From CAYRWR01 sp964537555 (GTDB lineage: Bacteria > Spirochaetota > Brevinematia > Brevinematales > CAYRWR01), in contig CAZIAD010000004.1 in the NCBI GenBank assembly GCA_964537555.1, positions 1 to 64,000 of the forward strand: 64,000 nt of DNA, in the 5' to 3' direction. The stretch's first letter is position 1. Each line of letters starts with the position of its first letter. The notes under the pieces are model-generated. The model had not been told where the DNA came from. It ran no database searches and saw nothing but the letters and a program-made list of their open reading frames with translations. Positions 25,314 through 34,395 of the stretch are shown one piece after another. Position numbers and translations under genes: made by a program.

Positions 25314-26203
25314 TGAAGCTACGTCATCTACAAAACCGGGTATTCAAAGGAATCACGTTTAGCGTGACACTGTTAAGCTGGCTGCTATTACTGGCATTTT
25401 TCCTGGGACTGATCATTCAGTCCCGGGGAATACTGTCTACAAATAGCCTGAAAGACCTCCTGTTTACCTCATCCTGGGCCCCGGCCCGGGGGCAGTTCGG
25501 CTTCTTTCCGTTTATCATGGGTACGCTGTGGGTCACTGCAATAGCCATACTACTAGCTGCTCCGGTGTGTATTCTGTGCGCTATATATCTCTGTGAATAT
25601 GCCCCCAGGAGACTGAGGGATATGTTTCGGCCCGTGATAGATCTGCTGGCAGGTATTCCCTCTGTGGTGTACGGGCTATGGGGTGTGCTGCTCATTGTCC
25701 CGCTGGTAAAAAAATACCTGGCCCCTGTATTCGGGATAAACAGTAGCGGCTATACCTTGCTGAGCGGGGGTATCGTACTGGCTGTCATGATCTCCCCGGT
25801 GATCATTAATATCACTATGGAGGTGCTCCATGCCATACCCAGGCAGACCAGGGAGTCGGCCCTGTCACTGGGGGCTACCCGCTGGCAGGCTGTCAAGATT
25901 ACCGCATTCCGGCGGGGGCTGTCCGGGATAATGGCCGGGGTGGTGATGGCGGTATCCCGGGCCTTTGGTGAGACTATGGCGGTATTGATGGTAGCGGGTA
26001 ATGTGGTGAAGATACCGGGCTCAGTGTTTGATCCAGGCTACCCACTGCCTGCCCTGATCGCCAATTCCTACGGAGAGATGCTCTCTGTGCCTCAGTTCCA
26101 ATCGGCATTATTATTTGCTTCGCTGGTATTAATGATCATAGTGATCCTGTTCAATATTTCTTCGTATTTGATATTGACCAGAATGGAGGAGAATTATCAA
26201 TGA
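25310..26203 (+). CDS. pstC: Phosphate ABC transporter permease PstC (system 1)
   Basis: 297 residues with about six TM helices. The permease EAA-like loop is present: GATRWQAVKITAFRRGLSGI, preceded by LLAGIPSVVYGLWGV and followed by SRAFGETMAVLMVAGN, all typical of PstC. The ATG overlaps the pstS stop (ATGA) and GGAG lies upstream; a second ATG follows immediately. It forms the membrane channel with PstA. Confidence 0.93.
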   Translation: MMKLRHLQNRVFKGITFSVTLLSWLLLLAFFLGLIIQSRGILSTNSLKDLLFTSSWAPARGQFGFFPFIMGTLWVTAIAILLAAPVCILCAIYLCEYAPRRLRDMFRPVIDLLAGIPSVVYGLWGVLLIVPLVKKYLAPVFGINSSGYTLLSGGIVLAVMISPVIINITMEVLHAIPRQTRESALSLGATRWQAVKITAFRRGLSGIMAGVVMAVSRAFGETMAVLMVAGNVVKIPGSVFDPGYPLPALIANSYGEMLSVPQFQSALLFASLVLMIIVILFNISSYLILTRMEENYQ

Positions 26204-27114
26204 AAAATATAAATATAAAGGAAAGAAGGATGGCCAGACGGGCCCGGAGACTTCAGAAGCCCGGAGTCTGGAAACGATTTGAGGAAAGCTTTTTTTCCGG
26301 ACTGATGGTGTTTTGTACATCCATTATAGGACTGTGCCTGGTGCTGATACTGGGGACCATTATTTACAAGGGTGTTCCTGCACTGAGCTGGGAAATGATC
26401 ACTCAGGTACCCCGGGGGGGATTTTACCTGGGAAAGGGGGGCGGGGTATTGAATGCAATACTGGGCTCCCTGTATATGGGACTGGGGGCTGTATTGTTAG
26501 CTCTGTGCCTGAGCCTGCCGGTCTCATTGTATATCAATGTATACTGTAAGCCCCATTCCCTGTTTGCCCGAATAACCCGCCTGGTACTGGATGTATTATG
26601 GGGTATTCCTTCTATTGTCTATGGGGCCTTTGGATTTATGCTGATGATTCAGTGGGGGCAAAAAGCTTCTCTATTGGCAGGAATGGTGACTCTGGCTTTG
26701 CTGATCTTTCCCATTCTGAGCCGAGCCATAGATGTGAGCTTTCGTAAGGTACCTGAGGATCTGAGGGTTATAGTATACACCCTGGGCTCTACTTCCCGGG
26801 AGTTTTCTTTGTTTATTCTGATAAAACAGAGTATCCCCGGAATTTTGACGGCCCTTATTATTGCTTTCGGGAGGGCTATCGGGGATGCCGCTGCAGTGAT
26901 ATTTACCGCAGGGTATACAGACCGGGTGCCGGCCTCTTTATCTGACCCGGCGGCCACCTTACCCCTGGCTATTTTTTTTCAGCTGGGTACACCTTATCCC
27001 TCTGTGAGAGAGAGGGCCTATACATCTGCCCTGATTCTGACCCTTATCATCCTGATCATCAATATCCTGGTCCGCTGGTTAAATAAAAGATTTTCCAGAA
27101 ATATAATAAAATAG
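26200..27114 (+). CDS. pstA: Phosphate ABC transporter permease PstA (system 1)
   Basis: 304 residues. After a basic N-terminus (RRMARRARRLQK) come six TM helices, with VLWGIPSIVYGAFGFML and the loop FRKVPEDLRVIVYTLGSTSREF, then FGRAIGDAAAVIFTAGYTD. PstA normally has GETAP here; the variant GDAAA is noted. The start overlaps pstC by ATGA. It pairs with PstC in the inner membrane. Confidence 0.92.
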   Translation: MKNINIKERRMARRARRLQKPGVWKRFEESFFSGLMVFCTSIIGLCLVLILGTIIYKGVPALSWEMITQVPRGGFYLGKGGGVLNAILGSLYMGLGAVLLALCLSLPVSLYINVYCKPHSLFARITRLVLDVLWGIPSIVYGAFGFMLMIQWGQKASLLAGMVTLALLIFPILSRAIDVSFRKVPEDLRVIVYTLGSTSREFSLFILIKQSIPGILTALIIAFGRAIGDAAAVIFTAGYTDRVPASLSDPAATLPLAIFFQLGTPYPSVRERAYTSALILTLIILIINILVRWLNKRFSRNIIK

Positions 27115-27122
27115 GAGAGATC

Positions 27123-27878
27123 ATGCCATCACATATAGAAATCAAAGACCTGAATGTGTTTTATGGAAACACCCAGATCTTAAAGAATATCAACCTTATA
27201 ATTCCCGATAAAAGCATCACGGTTATCATCGGGCCCTCGGGGTGTGGTAAATCCACTTTACTGAAGTGTTTCAACAGGCTAATAGACCTGGAGGAGGATG
27301 TAAGGGTGACAGGTACAGTGAAGGTGGATGGAGAGGATATCTATAATAAGAACGCCGATATCACCGAGATCAGAAGGAAGATGGGCCTGCTCATGCAGAA
27401 GCCTTTTCCCCTGCCTCTGTCCATTTACGGGAATGTAGCCTATGGCCCCCGGATACATGGTGTGCGCAACAGAAGAGTACTGAATGATATAGTAGTCAAG
27501 AATCTTAAGATAGTAGGGCTGTGGGATGAGGTCAAAAACCGGATTCACAGTCCTGCCACCCGGCTCTCTCTGGGGCAACAGCAAAGGTTATGCATGGCCC
27601 GGGGCCTGGCTGTGGAACCGGAGATCATACTGGGGGATGAGCCTATGGCCTCTCTGGACCCGGTGAACACCTGCTTTATAGAAAATCAATTGCTCCTGTT
27701 TAAAGAGGATTATTCTATTATAATAGTCACTCATAGCCTGGCCCAGGCCCGTAAACTGGCGGATTATGTGGGATTTATCTATATGGGTGAGCTGATTGAA
27801 TTTGGAACAGCTGAAGAGGTGTTTAAGAGGCCCCAACAGGAATTGACCAGAGAATACTTAAGCGGGGGAATCAGTTAG
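27123..27878 (+). CDS. pstB: Phosphate ABC transporter ATPase PstB (system 1)
   Basis: 251 residues, normal for PstB. Walker A is GPSGCGKST, Q-loop LLMQKPFPLPLSIYGNVAYG, and Walker B with D-loop ILGDEPMASLDP. The ABC signature is LSLGQQQRL, with Leu replacing the first Gly of LSGGQ, and the switch region is IVTHSLAQA. AGGAGAGATC precedes the ATG. It energises the system-1 permease. No phoU follows; the operon ends against a convergent gene. Confidence 0.92.
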   Translation: MPSHIEIKDLNVFYGNTQILKNINLIIPDKSITVIIGPSGCGKSTLLKCFNRLIDLEEDVRVTGTVKVDGEDIYNKNADITEIRRKMGLLMQKPFPLPLSIYGNVAYGPRIHGVRNRRVLNDIVVKNLKIVGLWDEVKNRIHSPATRLSLGQQQRLCMARGLAVEPEIILGDEPMASLDPVNTCFIENQLLLFKEDYSIIIVTHSLAQARKLADYVGFIYMGELIEFGTAEEVFKRPQQELTREYLSGGIS

Positions 27879-27896
27879 TAGCACAGGCCTGATATA

Positions 27897-29657
27897 CTAA
27901 GCCAGCTTAAAGGCCAGTACGGTCATATCATCCCACTGAGGGACTTCGCCGGCCCATTCATCCACCGCCCGGACTATAGAATTGACAAAAGTCTGGGCAT
28001 TAGTGGAGGCGTATTCGCGGACTACCTTGCGGATACGGTCCATGCCGAATTCTTCTCCCTGGGCATTGACTGCCTCCAGGATACCGTCTGTAAAGGTAAA
28101 CAGATAGTCCCCGGGCTGCATCTGGACATTGGAGGTGCTGAACTTTTCATCCTTTTCGATACCGAGGGGGATGCCGGGGGAATTGAGAGGGATGAACTCG
28201 TCAGTGCGGGGCCGGTACAGATACTGCAGATTGTGGCCGGCATTGGAATAGGAGACTATACCGGTCTCAGTGTCTACTACTCCATAAAACATAGTCACAA
28301 ACATGCCCACCCTGGAGTCTTCTACTACGATCTTATTAGCATAGTTAAGCAGCTCGGCAGGATCATCGATGTAGTAGGAGTAGGCTTTTATCACCGAGCG
28401 GGAGATGGCCATAAACAGAGACGCAGGCAGGCCCTTTCCGGACACATCACCTACCACAAATCCCAGGCGGTTGGGCCCCAGTTCAAACAGGTCGTAGAAA
28501 TCTCCTCCTACGATCTTGGCGGCTTTCATTTTGGCAAAGATAGACAGATGCTGATAATCTTTAAAATTGGAAATCAGCAGGGCATTTTGAAGCATCTGCA
28601 GTATTTCCAGCTCTTTCTGCAGCTTTTCATGTTCTATACGCCTGCGGTAACCTTTATTGGACTCAAATGCCGATCCGACCTGGTTGGCCACGGTCTGCAG
28701 CATCTTGATCATGGAGGGGGTGTAACGTACTCCATCCTGAGGTTCTGAGATATTGATGACACCTACCGGGATATTTTTGATCTTGACCGGTACGGAAATA
28801 AAAGCTGAGCTTTCATAACGCAGCTTTTTATTCCGGCCCAGGCCTGATTTACTCATGTTATTGGAAAACATAAGTTTACCCGAGCTGGCGACCTGACTGG
28901 AGATCTTGTCATTGCGCAGGGCATTTTCTATCTCGGGCAGTACTTCACGGGGAATACCGATGGCGCTCTGGATCTCCAGCTGGCCTGATTCTTCATTGAT
29001 GAACATGATAGAGACCCGGCTGGACTGGGCTGCCTTGGCTATGAGTTTGACGATCTCTGTGAACAGATCCTTTTTATCAAAAGTGTTATTGGTGTGATTG
29101 GAGATCTGGAACAGGTATTCCAGTTCATGGGCTTTATCCTGGATGTCCTTATAGAGCAGGGCATTGGAAATGGAAATAGCTGCCTGATAGGCAAAATGAG
29201 TAAGGACTTCCACATCATCCACTGTGAATCCGTCGGCTTTATTGGAATTGATTACTTCCAGTACCCCTATGGCTTTTTCATGCCTCATGAGAGGTACAGC
29301 CACCAGGGAACGGGTCACCAGATTGGTATGCTCATCTACGGCATTATAGAATCTTTTGTCATTCTGGGTATCATTGACGATGATATATTTACCGGTCTCT
29401 GCTACAGACCCCGCGATACCTTTACCTTTAGGGATGACCATTTCCATGAGTGCTTCTGCGTTTTCAGAATAGGCTACTTCAAAATGAAGATTGCCGCTGG
29501 CCGGATCTACCAGGAGAATGGAAGCCCCTTCCGCATCGGAGAGCTGTGCCGCATAATTAGAGATCTCATAGAGTATAGTCTTGACATCTTCTATAGTGTT
29601 GATCTTGGAATTGATGTCCAGGATTGCCTGCAGATCTTTGCGGTCCAGTGAACTCAT
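27897..29657 (-). CDS. GAF-GAF-SpoIIE serine phosphatase
   Basis: 586 residues: GAF 1 (about 20-160), GAF 2 (about 185-330), a short coiled coil (about 345-375), and a PP2C-type SpoIIE/RsbU phosphatase (380-585). Metal motifs are VGGDFYDLF, VVGDVSGKG, FTDGILEAVN and the end DDMTVLAFKL. Such proteins dephosphorylate anti-sigma-antagonist (STAS) proteins in partner-switching pathways. The start is ATG 29657 with ACGGAGGAAC upstream; an in-frame extension to 29807 overlaps the preceding gene and lacks a site. It is 19 bases downstream of the degenerate Fe-ADH gene. An RsbW-like ATPase is encoded 6 kb away. Confidence 0.92.
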   Translation of the reverse strand: MSSLDRKDLQAILDINSKINTIEDVKTILYEISNYAAQLSDAEGASILLVDPASGNLHFEVAYSENAEALMEMVIPKGKGIAGSVAETGKYIIVNDTQNDKRFYNAVDEHTNLVTRSLVAVPLMRHEKAIGVLEVINSNKADGFTVDDVEVLTHFAYQAAISISNALLYKDIQDKAHELEYLFQISNHTNNTFDKKDLFTEIVKLIAKAAQSSRVSIMFINEESGQLEIQSAIGIPREVLPEIENALRNDKISSQVASSGKLMFSNNMSKSGLGRNKKLRYESSAFISVPVKIKNIPVGVINISEPQDGVRYTPSMIKMLQTVANQVGSAFESNKGYRRRIEHEKLQKELEILQMLQNALLISNFKDYQHLSIFAKMKAAKIVGGDFYDLFELGPNRLGFVVGDVSGKGLPASLFMAISRSVIKAYSYYIDDPAELLNYANKIVVEDSRVGMFVTMFYGVVDTETGIVSYSNAGHNLQYLYRPRTDEFIPLNSPGIPLGIEKDEKFSTSNVQMQPGDYLFTFTDGILEAVNAQGEEFGMDRIRKVVREYASTNAQTFVNSIVRAVDEWAGEVPQWDDMTVLAFKLA

Positions 29658-29676
29658 AAAGTTCCTCCGTATTTCT

Positions 29677-30822
29677 TTACATGGCGGCTTCGATGATCTC
29701 AGAGATCTCGTTTCTGCCCGCCGCGCGGGGAATATAAGATAAAAAGTCGTACTGAGCGGCGATCTTGGCTGTGATGTCGATCTTTTCATGGGTAAACTGG
29801 TATTCACTCAGTCTCTGGGGTATATGGAGATCCTGCATCATACGACGGATACTTTCGATGGATTTGATGGCGGCTTCGATCACAGTGATGTCGGATACCT
29901 TTTCTCCCAGTGCCACCGCTATCTGGATAAATTTATTGGCTGCCGCAGTGAGGTTAAATTCCATAACATGGGGAAGGAGCACTGCCGCACCCTGAGGCTG
30001 GGTAAATCCTGAGGCCGCATCCAGTCCCATCGCCGCTGCTGAGCTGGTGCCCAGGCTGGAGGTATAGATAGACAGGCTGGCCAGCAGGGCCCCCATAGAC
30101 AGGTTTCCTTTGATCTTGATGTTGGCCGGCTCCATAGCCAGGCGCTTTAGATTGACGCTGAGGAACTCTATGGCCTTGAGGGAAAATGCATCGGAGAGGG
30201 CTGTGGCTTTTTTGGAAATATAGGCATCAAAGGAGTAGGCCAGGCCTTCCAGGGCGGAATAGACCACATCATTCAGGGGGACTTCCTCGGTGAGATTGGG
30301 GTCGATGATAATGGCTTCAGCCCGGGAGTCTTCGTCTATATAGGGTTTTTTGATGCCGTCCGTCTCATCTGTGACGTAAGTCATGGGATTGAGGCCCCAG
30401 CTGATAGTCTGAAGAGTGGGTACTTCGTAATAGCGGACTTTTTTGAGGCCCATCTTTTTATGGCTTTTATTCTGTTCCTGGCTCAGTTCCTGGGTGGAAA
30501 ACTGGGCAATAGCTTTGGCCACCGAGAGTGCATTGGCTCCACCCAGCCCGATGATCACATCTGCCCGTCCGTTTTTAGTGATGTTGACCCCTTCAAATAC
30601 ATCTTTGGTGTTGGCACGGCTGGGGATCTCATACAGGATCACGCCATAAGCATAGCCTTCTATCAGGCGTTTGACTTTATTAGTGATACCGATATCACTG
30701 GCGGACTGCTCCGCCACCAGTACTACCTTCTCCCCATTTGCAACAGCCAGATCTGCCAGCCTGGAAATGGTGTCGTTGCCATAGATAATATTAGTAGGTA
30801 TTTGAAAATCAAGGATGGGCAT
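29677..30822 (-). CDS. Iron-alcohol-dehydrogenase homologue lacking metal ligands
   Basis: 381 residues with the overall Fe-ADH/DHQ-synthase-like order: N-terminal dinucleotide domain, then the helical domain with TSSLG and LLPHVMEFN. The four metal ligands of active enzymes are all replaced, by my alignment: Asp to E192, His to Y196 (ALEGLAYSFDAYIS), His to A263 and His to Q277 (QPQG). The NAD loop GGGSxxDxAK is also altered to GLGGANALSVAK. It is probably a non-metal or non-catalytic member, perhaps a redox or ligand sensor. It is cotranscribed with the SpoIIE-type phosphatase. Confidence 0.85.
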   Translation of the reverse strand: MPILDFQIPTNIIYGNDTISRLADLAVANGEKVVLVAEQSASDIGITNKVKRLIEGYAYGVILYEIPSRANTKDVFEGVNITKNGRADVIIGLGGANALSVAKAIAQFSTQELSQEQNKSHKKMGLKKVRYYEVPTLQTISWGLNPMTYVTDETDGIKKPYIDEDSRAEAIIIDPNLTEEVPLNDVVYSALEGLAYSFDAYISKKATALSDAFSLKAIEFLSVNLKRLAMEPANIKIKGNLSMGALLASLSIYTSSLGTSSAAAMGLDAASGFTQPQGAAVLLPHVMEFNLTAAANKFIQIAVALGEKVSDITVIEAAIKSIESIRRMMQDLHIPQRLSEYQFTHEKIDITAKIAAQYDFLSYIPRAAGRNEISEIIEAAM

Positions 30823-30883
30823 TTATTTCTCCCGCTATACTTATCTTTATGTATCGGCAGGCTTGTAAAGAAATTAAAATTTT

Positions 30884-31792
30884 TTAAGTACTATTTAGGA
30901 AGAATATGAGTATAGACAAAGTGATCACACTAAACAGTGTGGTAGCAAAAACGATTCCGGACGTCAAAGCCTCATCACTTTCGAAGTGCGATGCCAGGAT
31001 GGAGGCATATACTGCCGAGGGCATGGCTATCTGGGTCAGGGTGACTTTGAATTCCAGTCCGCTAATGCCGAAAAGTCTGAGCAGAAAATAGGATATAATG
31101 GGGATGACGGCCAGTTTGAGCACTACTGCAGCAGAAATGGGCCCCCAGTATTTTTTTATCCTGATCCCGGACAGGTTGATACCCAGCTGTATGAGGTTGA
31201 CAGGTATGGCGGCCAGTCCCACCGCTCTCAGAGGTTTGAATATGGGGTCCGGGACCCTGACATTAAAATAATTGAGTATGAGAGCCGGGATCAGCACATA
31301 AAAAAAAGGTAGATGAAACATCTGCTTTAGAGCGGGTTTCCATTCATGTTTATCTGAAGCTGCCATAAAGACACCCAGAGTATTGGTAAAAAAGGAATAG
31401 ATGACCATTACCAGAGTAGCTATGACAAAGGCCTGTTCCCCGAAGGCATACTCATTAATGGGCAGTCCAAAATTTCCCGTGTTACTGAGGGTGAGGGTAA
31501 GGGTGAGGGCCACTTTTACAGAATTACTTATCTTAAACCACCGGCTGAATAATTCCACACCCAGGACGATGATCAAAATAACCAGTGCAATAATGCCAAA
31601 CATCTTCAAGCTTATGATATTGAACAGGCCCTCATAATGGACCAAAGACTGAAAAATCAGGGCAGGGGATAGAACATAAAGAGACAAAGTAGACAGAGTC
31701 CTGGTCTCGATCCTGGTCTTTTTTCCCAAAATAAAACCAAAACTAAGGACCAGTAGTACCGGGAACAAGACCTGGTAAAAGGTAAGTATCAT
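30884..31792 (-). CDS. AEC-family (auxin efflux carrier) transporter
   Basis: 302 residues with about ten TM helices. Conserved features are VLSPALIFQSLV early, LTLTLTLSNTGNFGLPINEYAFGEQA in the middle, and QIAMPSAVYASILASHF near the end, all typical of the AEC/malonate-type carrier fold. The substrate is not predictable; organic acids or amino acids are usual. Its ATG overlaps the stop of the GalT-like gene by 4 bases, so the two are cotranscribed. Confidence 0.88.
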   Translation of the reverse strand: MILTFYQVLFPVLLVLSFGFILGKKTRIETRTLSTLSLYVLSPALIFQSLVHYEGLFNIISLKMFGIIALVILIIVLGVELFSRWFKISNSVKVALTLTLTLSNTGNFGLPINEYAFGEQAFVIATLVMVIYSFFTNTLGVFMAASDKHEWKPALKQMFHLPFFYVLIPALILNYFNVRVPDPIFKPLRAVGLAAIPVNLIQLGINLSGIRIKKYWGPISAAVVLKLAVIPIISYFLLRLFGISGLEFKVTLTQIAMPSAVYASILASHFESDEALTSGIVFATTLFSVITLSILIFFLNST

Positions 31793-33129
31793 CTCTCCCT
31801 CTTAAGGATGATATTGCCTTTGACATAATTCAGGGGATTAGGCTTTAGTTTTACCTCGTCACCCAGGCGGATATCCGGGCTGATCTCAGCATTCTCCCTC
31901 TTTTGATACAATACTTCCAGAATGGATGCTCTCAGCCTCTGGGGGCTGAAGGGATTGATATATATCTTGGTATTGCCCTCAAAGCCGGCGGGAGTATTGA
32001 TGCGCAGCTTGATCAGTACATGCCAGGGTGAGGGAAAAATAGAATCGAAGGGGGTATAAAACCATTCTTCATTACAGGCTGTCTGGTTGCCCACGGCATT
32101 GTGTATAGCCTGGATGAGGTCTGACATTCCCCGTATTTCTTCAGGGCTATGGGTAAAGGGCTGACTGTTTATACTCTTGGAATAAATGGCTACCGTAGGA
32201 AAACGGTGGCCTATTTCTGTAAAGGCTATAGCATAGTCGTTTTCAGCAATGTGCAGGGTGTTAAACAGGGCAAAATTGGCTGCCAGGTCATTATAGAGAT
32301 TGGGGTTGTTGATAAGCTGTGAGATCTCTTTTTCGATCTGTACTCCCCATTCGTCCAGGCCTACCATCTGTTTGTGGAGATGGTCAAAGCTGGCCCCCGC
32401 AGGTTTAAGCCAGTTCTGGAACACACTGACATAGCGGATGAAGGGGTTATCATCATAGATGTCGAGCAGGCTTTCGATGGTCAGCTTAATATACTGATAA
32501 TGTTCCTCGGGGCTCATACACCCTGAGGAGAATATCTCATGGGAATACTGGGCATTTTTAATATAATGATTGCGGGCTATGATGAGCTCATGACTTCCTC
32601 CAAAGAAAGGAGTGGCCCTGTTTTCCCACTCTTTCTCATCCAGGCTATTGATGTCTATACCCATGCGGCTCAGTTTGATACCCAGCACATTATCTATGTG
32701 TTTTTTCCCGGCTTCAGTAGACAGATAGTGCTGCATCCACTTTTGATTCTTATTGTTGATCTTAAAATCATAGTTTTTGGACCAATAATCATAAGTCACG
32801 ATCTCGAAAAGATTGCCCATGCGTCGAAATTCGGCGAAATGACTGTCTCTTAATTGATGGGAAATGTGGTATTGTTTTTCCCAGTCCCCTTTTTCATTGA
32901 TGAGGACACGGGATTTTTCCGGAGGAGTGTTTTCATACTGGCTCTCACAAAAGTGGCAATAATCTTCCGGATCCCTTTTAAAAATCATCTCTTTAAAGGG
33001 AGGTTCCGGGATGAGGACATTTTTGTAGCCTCTCTCTTCCACGCACCATACTTCTGTCTGGGAAAAGGGATTGATCTGCTTTATAGTTCCATCCGGCATA
33101 CGATGGTAGTATTTATCATATAGAGACAT
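31789..33129 (-). CDS. DUF4921/GalT-like HIT-superfamily protein
   Basis: 446 residues. The C58xxC61 pair and H250-L-H252-K-Q254 give the HxHxQ motif of GalT-type nucleotidylyltransferases; surrounding text (WLKPAGASFDHLHKQMVGLD) also matches. The N-terminus MPDGTIKQINPFSQTEVW and the C-terminus resemble DUF4921 (from memory). A nucleotidyl transfer or phosphorylase reaction on a sugar phosphate is likely; the substrate is unknown. The start is ATG 33129 with AAAGGA 8 bases upstream rather than 33156. It is coupled to an AEC transporter. Confidence 0.8.
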   Translation of the reverse strand: MSLYDKYYHRMPDGTIKQINPFSQTEVWCVEERGYKNVLIPEPPFKEMIFKRDPEDYCHFCESQYENTPPEKSRVLINEKGDWEKQYHISHQLRDSHFAEFRRMGNLFEIVTYDYWSKNYDFKINNKNQKWMQHYLSTEAGKKHIDNVLGIKLSRMGIDINSLDEKEWENRATPFFGGSHELIIARNHYIKNAQYSHEIFSSGCMSPEEHYQYIKLTIESLLDIYDDNPFIRYVSVFQNWLKPAGASFDHLHKQMVGLDEWGVQIEKEISQLINNPNLYNDLAANFALFNTLHIAENDYAIAFTEIGHRFPTVAIYSKSINSQPFTHSPEEIRGMSDLIQAIHNAVGNQTACNEEWFYTPFDSIFPSPWHVLIKLRINTPAGFEGNTKIYINPFSPQRLRASILEVLYQKRENAEISPDIRLGDEVKLKPNPLNYVKGNIILKRER

Positions 33130-33214
33130 ATTAATATCCTTTAATATTAAGAACATTATCGGGAATGGGTGGCTGGAACTGGAATATTCATAACATACTA
33201 TATTGCTATGAATA

Positions 33215-33243
33215 TTGACTTATGATTCCCAAATAAGTAATAT
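33215..33243 (+). promoter_or_regulatory. Sigma-70-type promoter
   Basis: TTGACT, a 17-base spacer and TAATAT, 17 bases before the ATG at 33260. This excludes a start at the TTG of the -35 box. Confidence 0.65.
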
Positions 33244-33259
33244 TAGACAAGGAGAGCTT

Positions 33260-33619
33260 ATGGATTTTTTTGAATTTGATATGCTCCAGTCAGCTACAGA
33301 AATGCTAAAGGAGGAATATCCTCCTGCACAGGGATGGGAAATCGGGATTAATAAACAGGAAGAACATCATCATCCGGGCATCACCATACAACGTTTTTGG
33401 GAAGAGCGGCATCAGGTCATTCTGGCAGTAGTAATACCGGACTGTGATTCCAGTCAGAGTCATTATCATGAAATGGGCATCTTTTTCCGGGAGGTGGTGA
33501 ACCCGGGATCAGAGGTCTTACACCGCTATATAGTCTATCCTCAGGGGGTGGTCCCCTGTCCGGGGGGAGAAGGTATTGAGTTTATATTTTTACAGGATTA
33601 CTTTTGTGCCATCACTTAA
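33260..33619 (+). CDS. Hypothetical acidic protein
   Basis: 119 residues, no signal peptide, no family recognised. Acidic, with a His-rich spot (EEHHHPG) and aromatic beta-like stretches (HQVILAVVIPDCDSSQSHYHE, HRYIVYPQGVVPCPG). AAGGAGAGCTT precedes the ATG; the promoter position rules out an upstream start. It is divergent from the GalT-like gene and monocistronic. Confidence 0.6.
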   Translation: MDFFEFDMLQSATEMLKEEYPPAQGWEIGINKQEEHHHPGITIQRFWEERHQVILAVVIPDCDSSQSHYHEMGIFFREVVNPGSEVLHRYIVYPQGVVPCPGGEGIEFIFLQDYFCAIT

Positions 33620-33647
33620 AGGGAGAATCTTCACAGGACGTCCCTTT
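33618..33647 (+). terminator. Possible terminator hairpin
   Basis: 7-bp stem AAAGGGA/TCCCTTT (33618-33624/33641-33647) with a 16-base loop, then CTTTGTT. It begins within the stop codon of the hypothetical gene. Weak loop geometry. Confidence 0.4.
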
Positions 33648-33709
33648 CTTTGTTAATATCCGCCAAAGCCTTATAGAATATTAAAATAAGGAAAAATTCG
33701 TAAATATAC

Positions 33710-33738
33710 TTCCACATTTTTAGAAAATAGTATATAAT
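33710..33738 (+). promoter_or_regulatory. Promoter of the hypothetical-neuB-ATPase operon
   Basis: Perfect TATAAT (33733-33738), 17 bases after a weak TTCCAC -35 box, in AT-rich DNA. Transcription from about 33745 rules out the ATG at 33742 as start. Confidence 0.5.
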
Positions 33739-33777
33739 AAAATGTATGATAGAGAAAAATCCACAAGGGGGATTTAT

Positions 33778-34392
33778 ATGCAAGTTTCAGATATTATTTC
33801 CGGAAAAATTGATCTTAAGCCTATGCAAAAAGAAAAAAAAGGCAGTAAAGCAAATATCAATAATATCTCCGAAAACCTGAAATCCAATAACCGGGATGTT
33901 ATTAGTCTCACCAAAGGGCCGGCCCAGGATATGTTAAAGCTCCAGGAGATGCAAAGTACTTATATGAAAAGCACTACCAGCCTGGATGGATTTAACGAGC
34001 TGTCAGCCATCATTGAGAAGTTTGAAAAACAGCCTGATGATCAAAAAGACTGGAATGCCTTAAGTCAGGAATTAAAGTCTACCATCACCAAGACCCTGTA
34101 CAAAGGGGAAAGTATTATCAGTTATCTCTCCACCAATGTTAATGATGAAAAATCACTTTACACCTTAAAGGCTAATCTGGCTAATGAGTTACAGTCAGCC
34201 AGTGCACGGGTGGCTCAGTCTAAAAAGCAGATATCCCGTTATCTGGTGGAACAGGCCAATAAAGATGCTGTGGTAGGTTATGACCCGCAGAAAATACTGG
34301 CTGGTGTGAAACAAGACCTGAATCAAAATAATGTGTCAATGCTCTCCGGTACTCTTAATCATATACAAAGATTATTGAATATCGAGAGTTAA
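33778..34392 (+). CDS. Hypothetical helical protein
   Basis: 204 residues from the ATG at 33778, which has AAGGGGGA about 8 bases upstream. Lys/Gln/Asn-rich, predicted mostly helical (LKANLANELQSASARVAQSKKQISRYLVEQ); no membrane segment, no family recognised. The first 60 residues look unstructured, like a flagellar or secretion substrate or chaperone, but I cannot assign it. It is followed after 3 bases by neuB, implying coupling. Confidence 0.6.
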   Translation: MQVSDIISGKIDLKPMQKEKKGSKANINNISENLKSNNRDVISLTKGPAQDMLKLQEMQSTYMKSTTSLDGFNELSAIIEKFEKQPDDQKDWNALSQELKSTITKTLYKGESIISYLSTNVNDEKSLYTLKANLANELQSASARVAQSKKQISRYLVEQANKDAVVGYDPQKILAGVKQDLNQNNVSMLSGTLNHIQRLLNIES

Positions 34393-34395
34393 TAT

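Noticed and set aside
29658..29807. N-terminal extension of the SpoIIE phosphatase
   Set aside because: It overlaps the Fe-ADH-like gene and has no ribosome binding site; ACGGAGGAAC precedes the internal ATG at 29657.
30884..31792. Plus-strand frames opposite the AEC transporter
   Set aside because: Short, without sites; the minus-strand protein has clear TM and family motifs.
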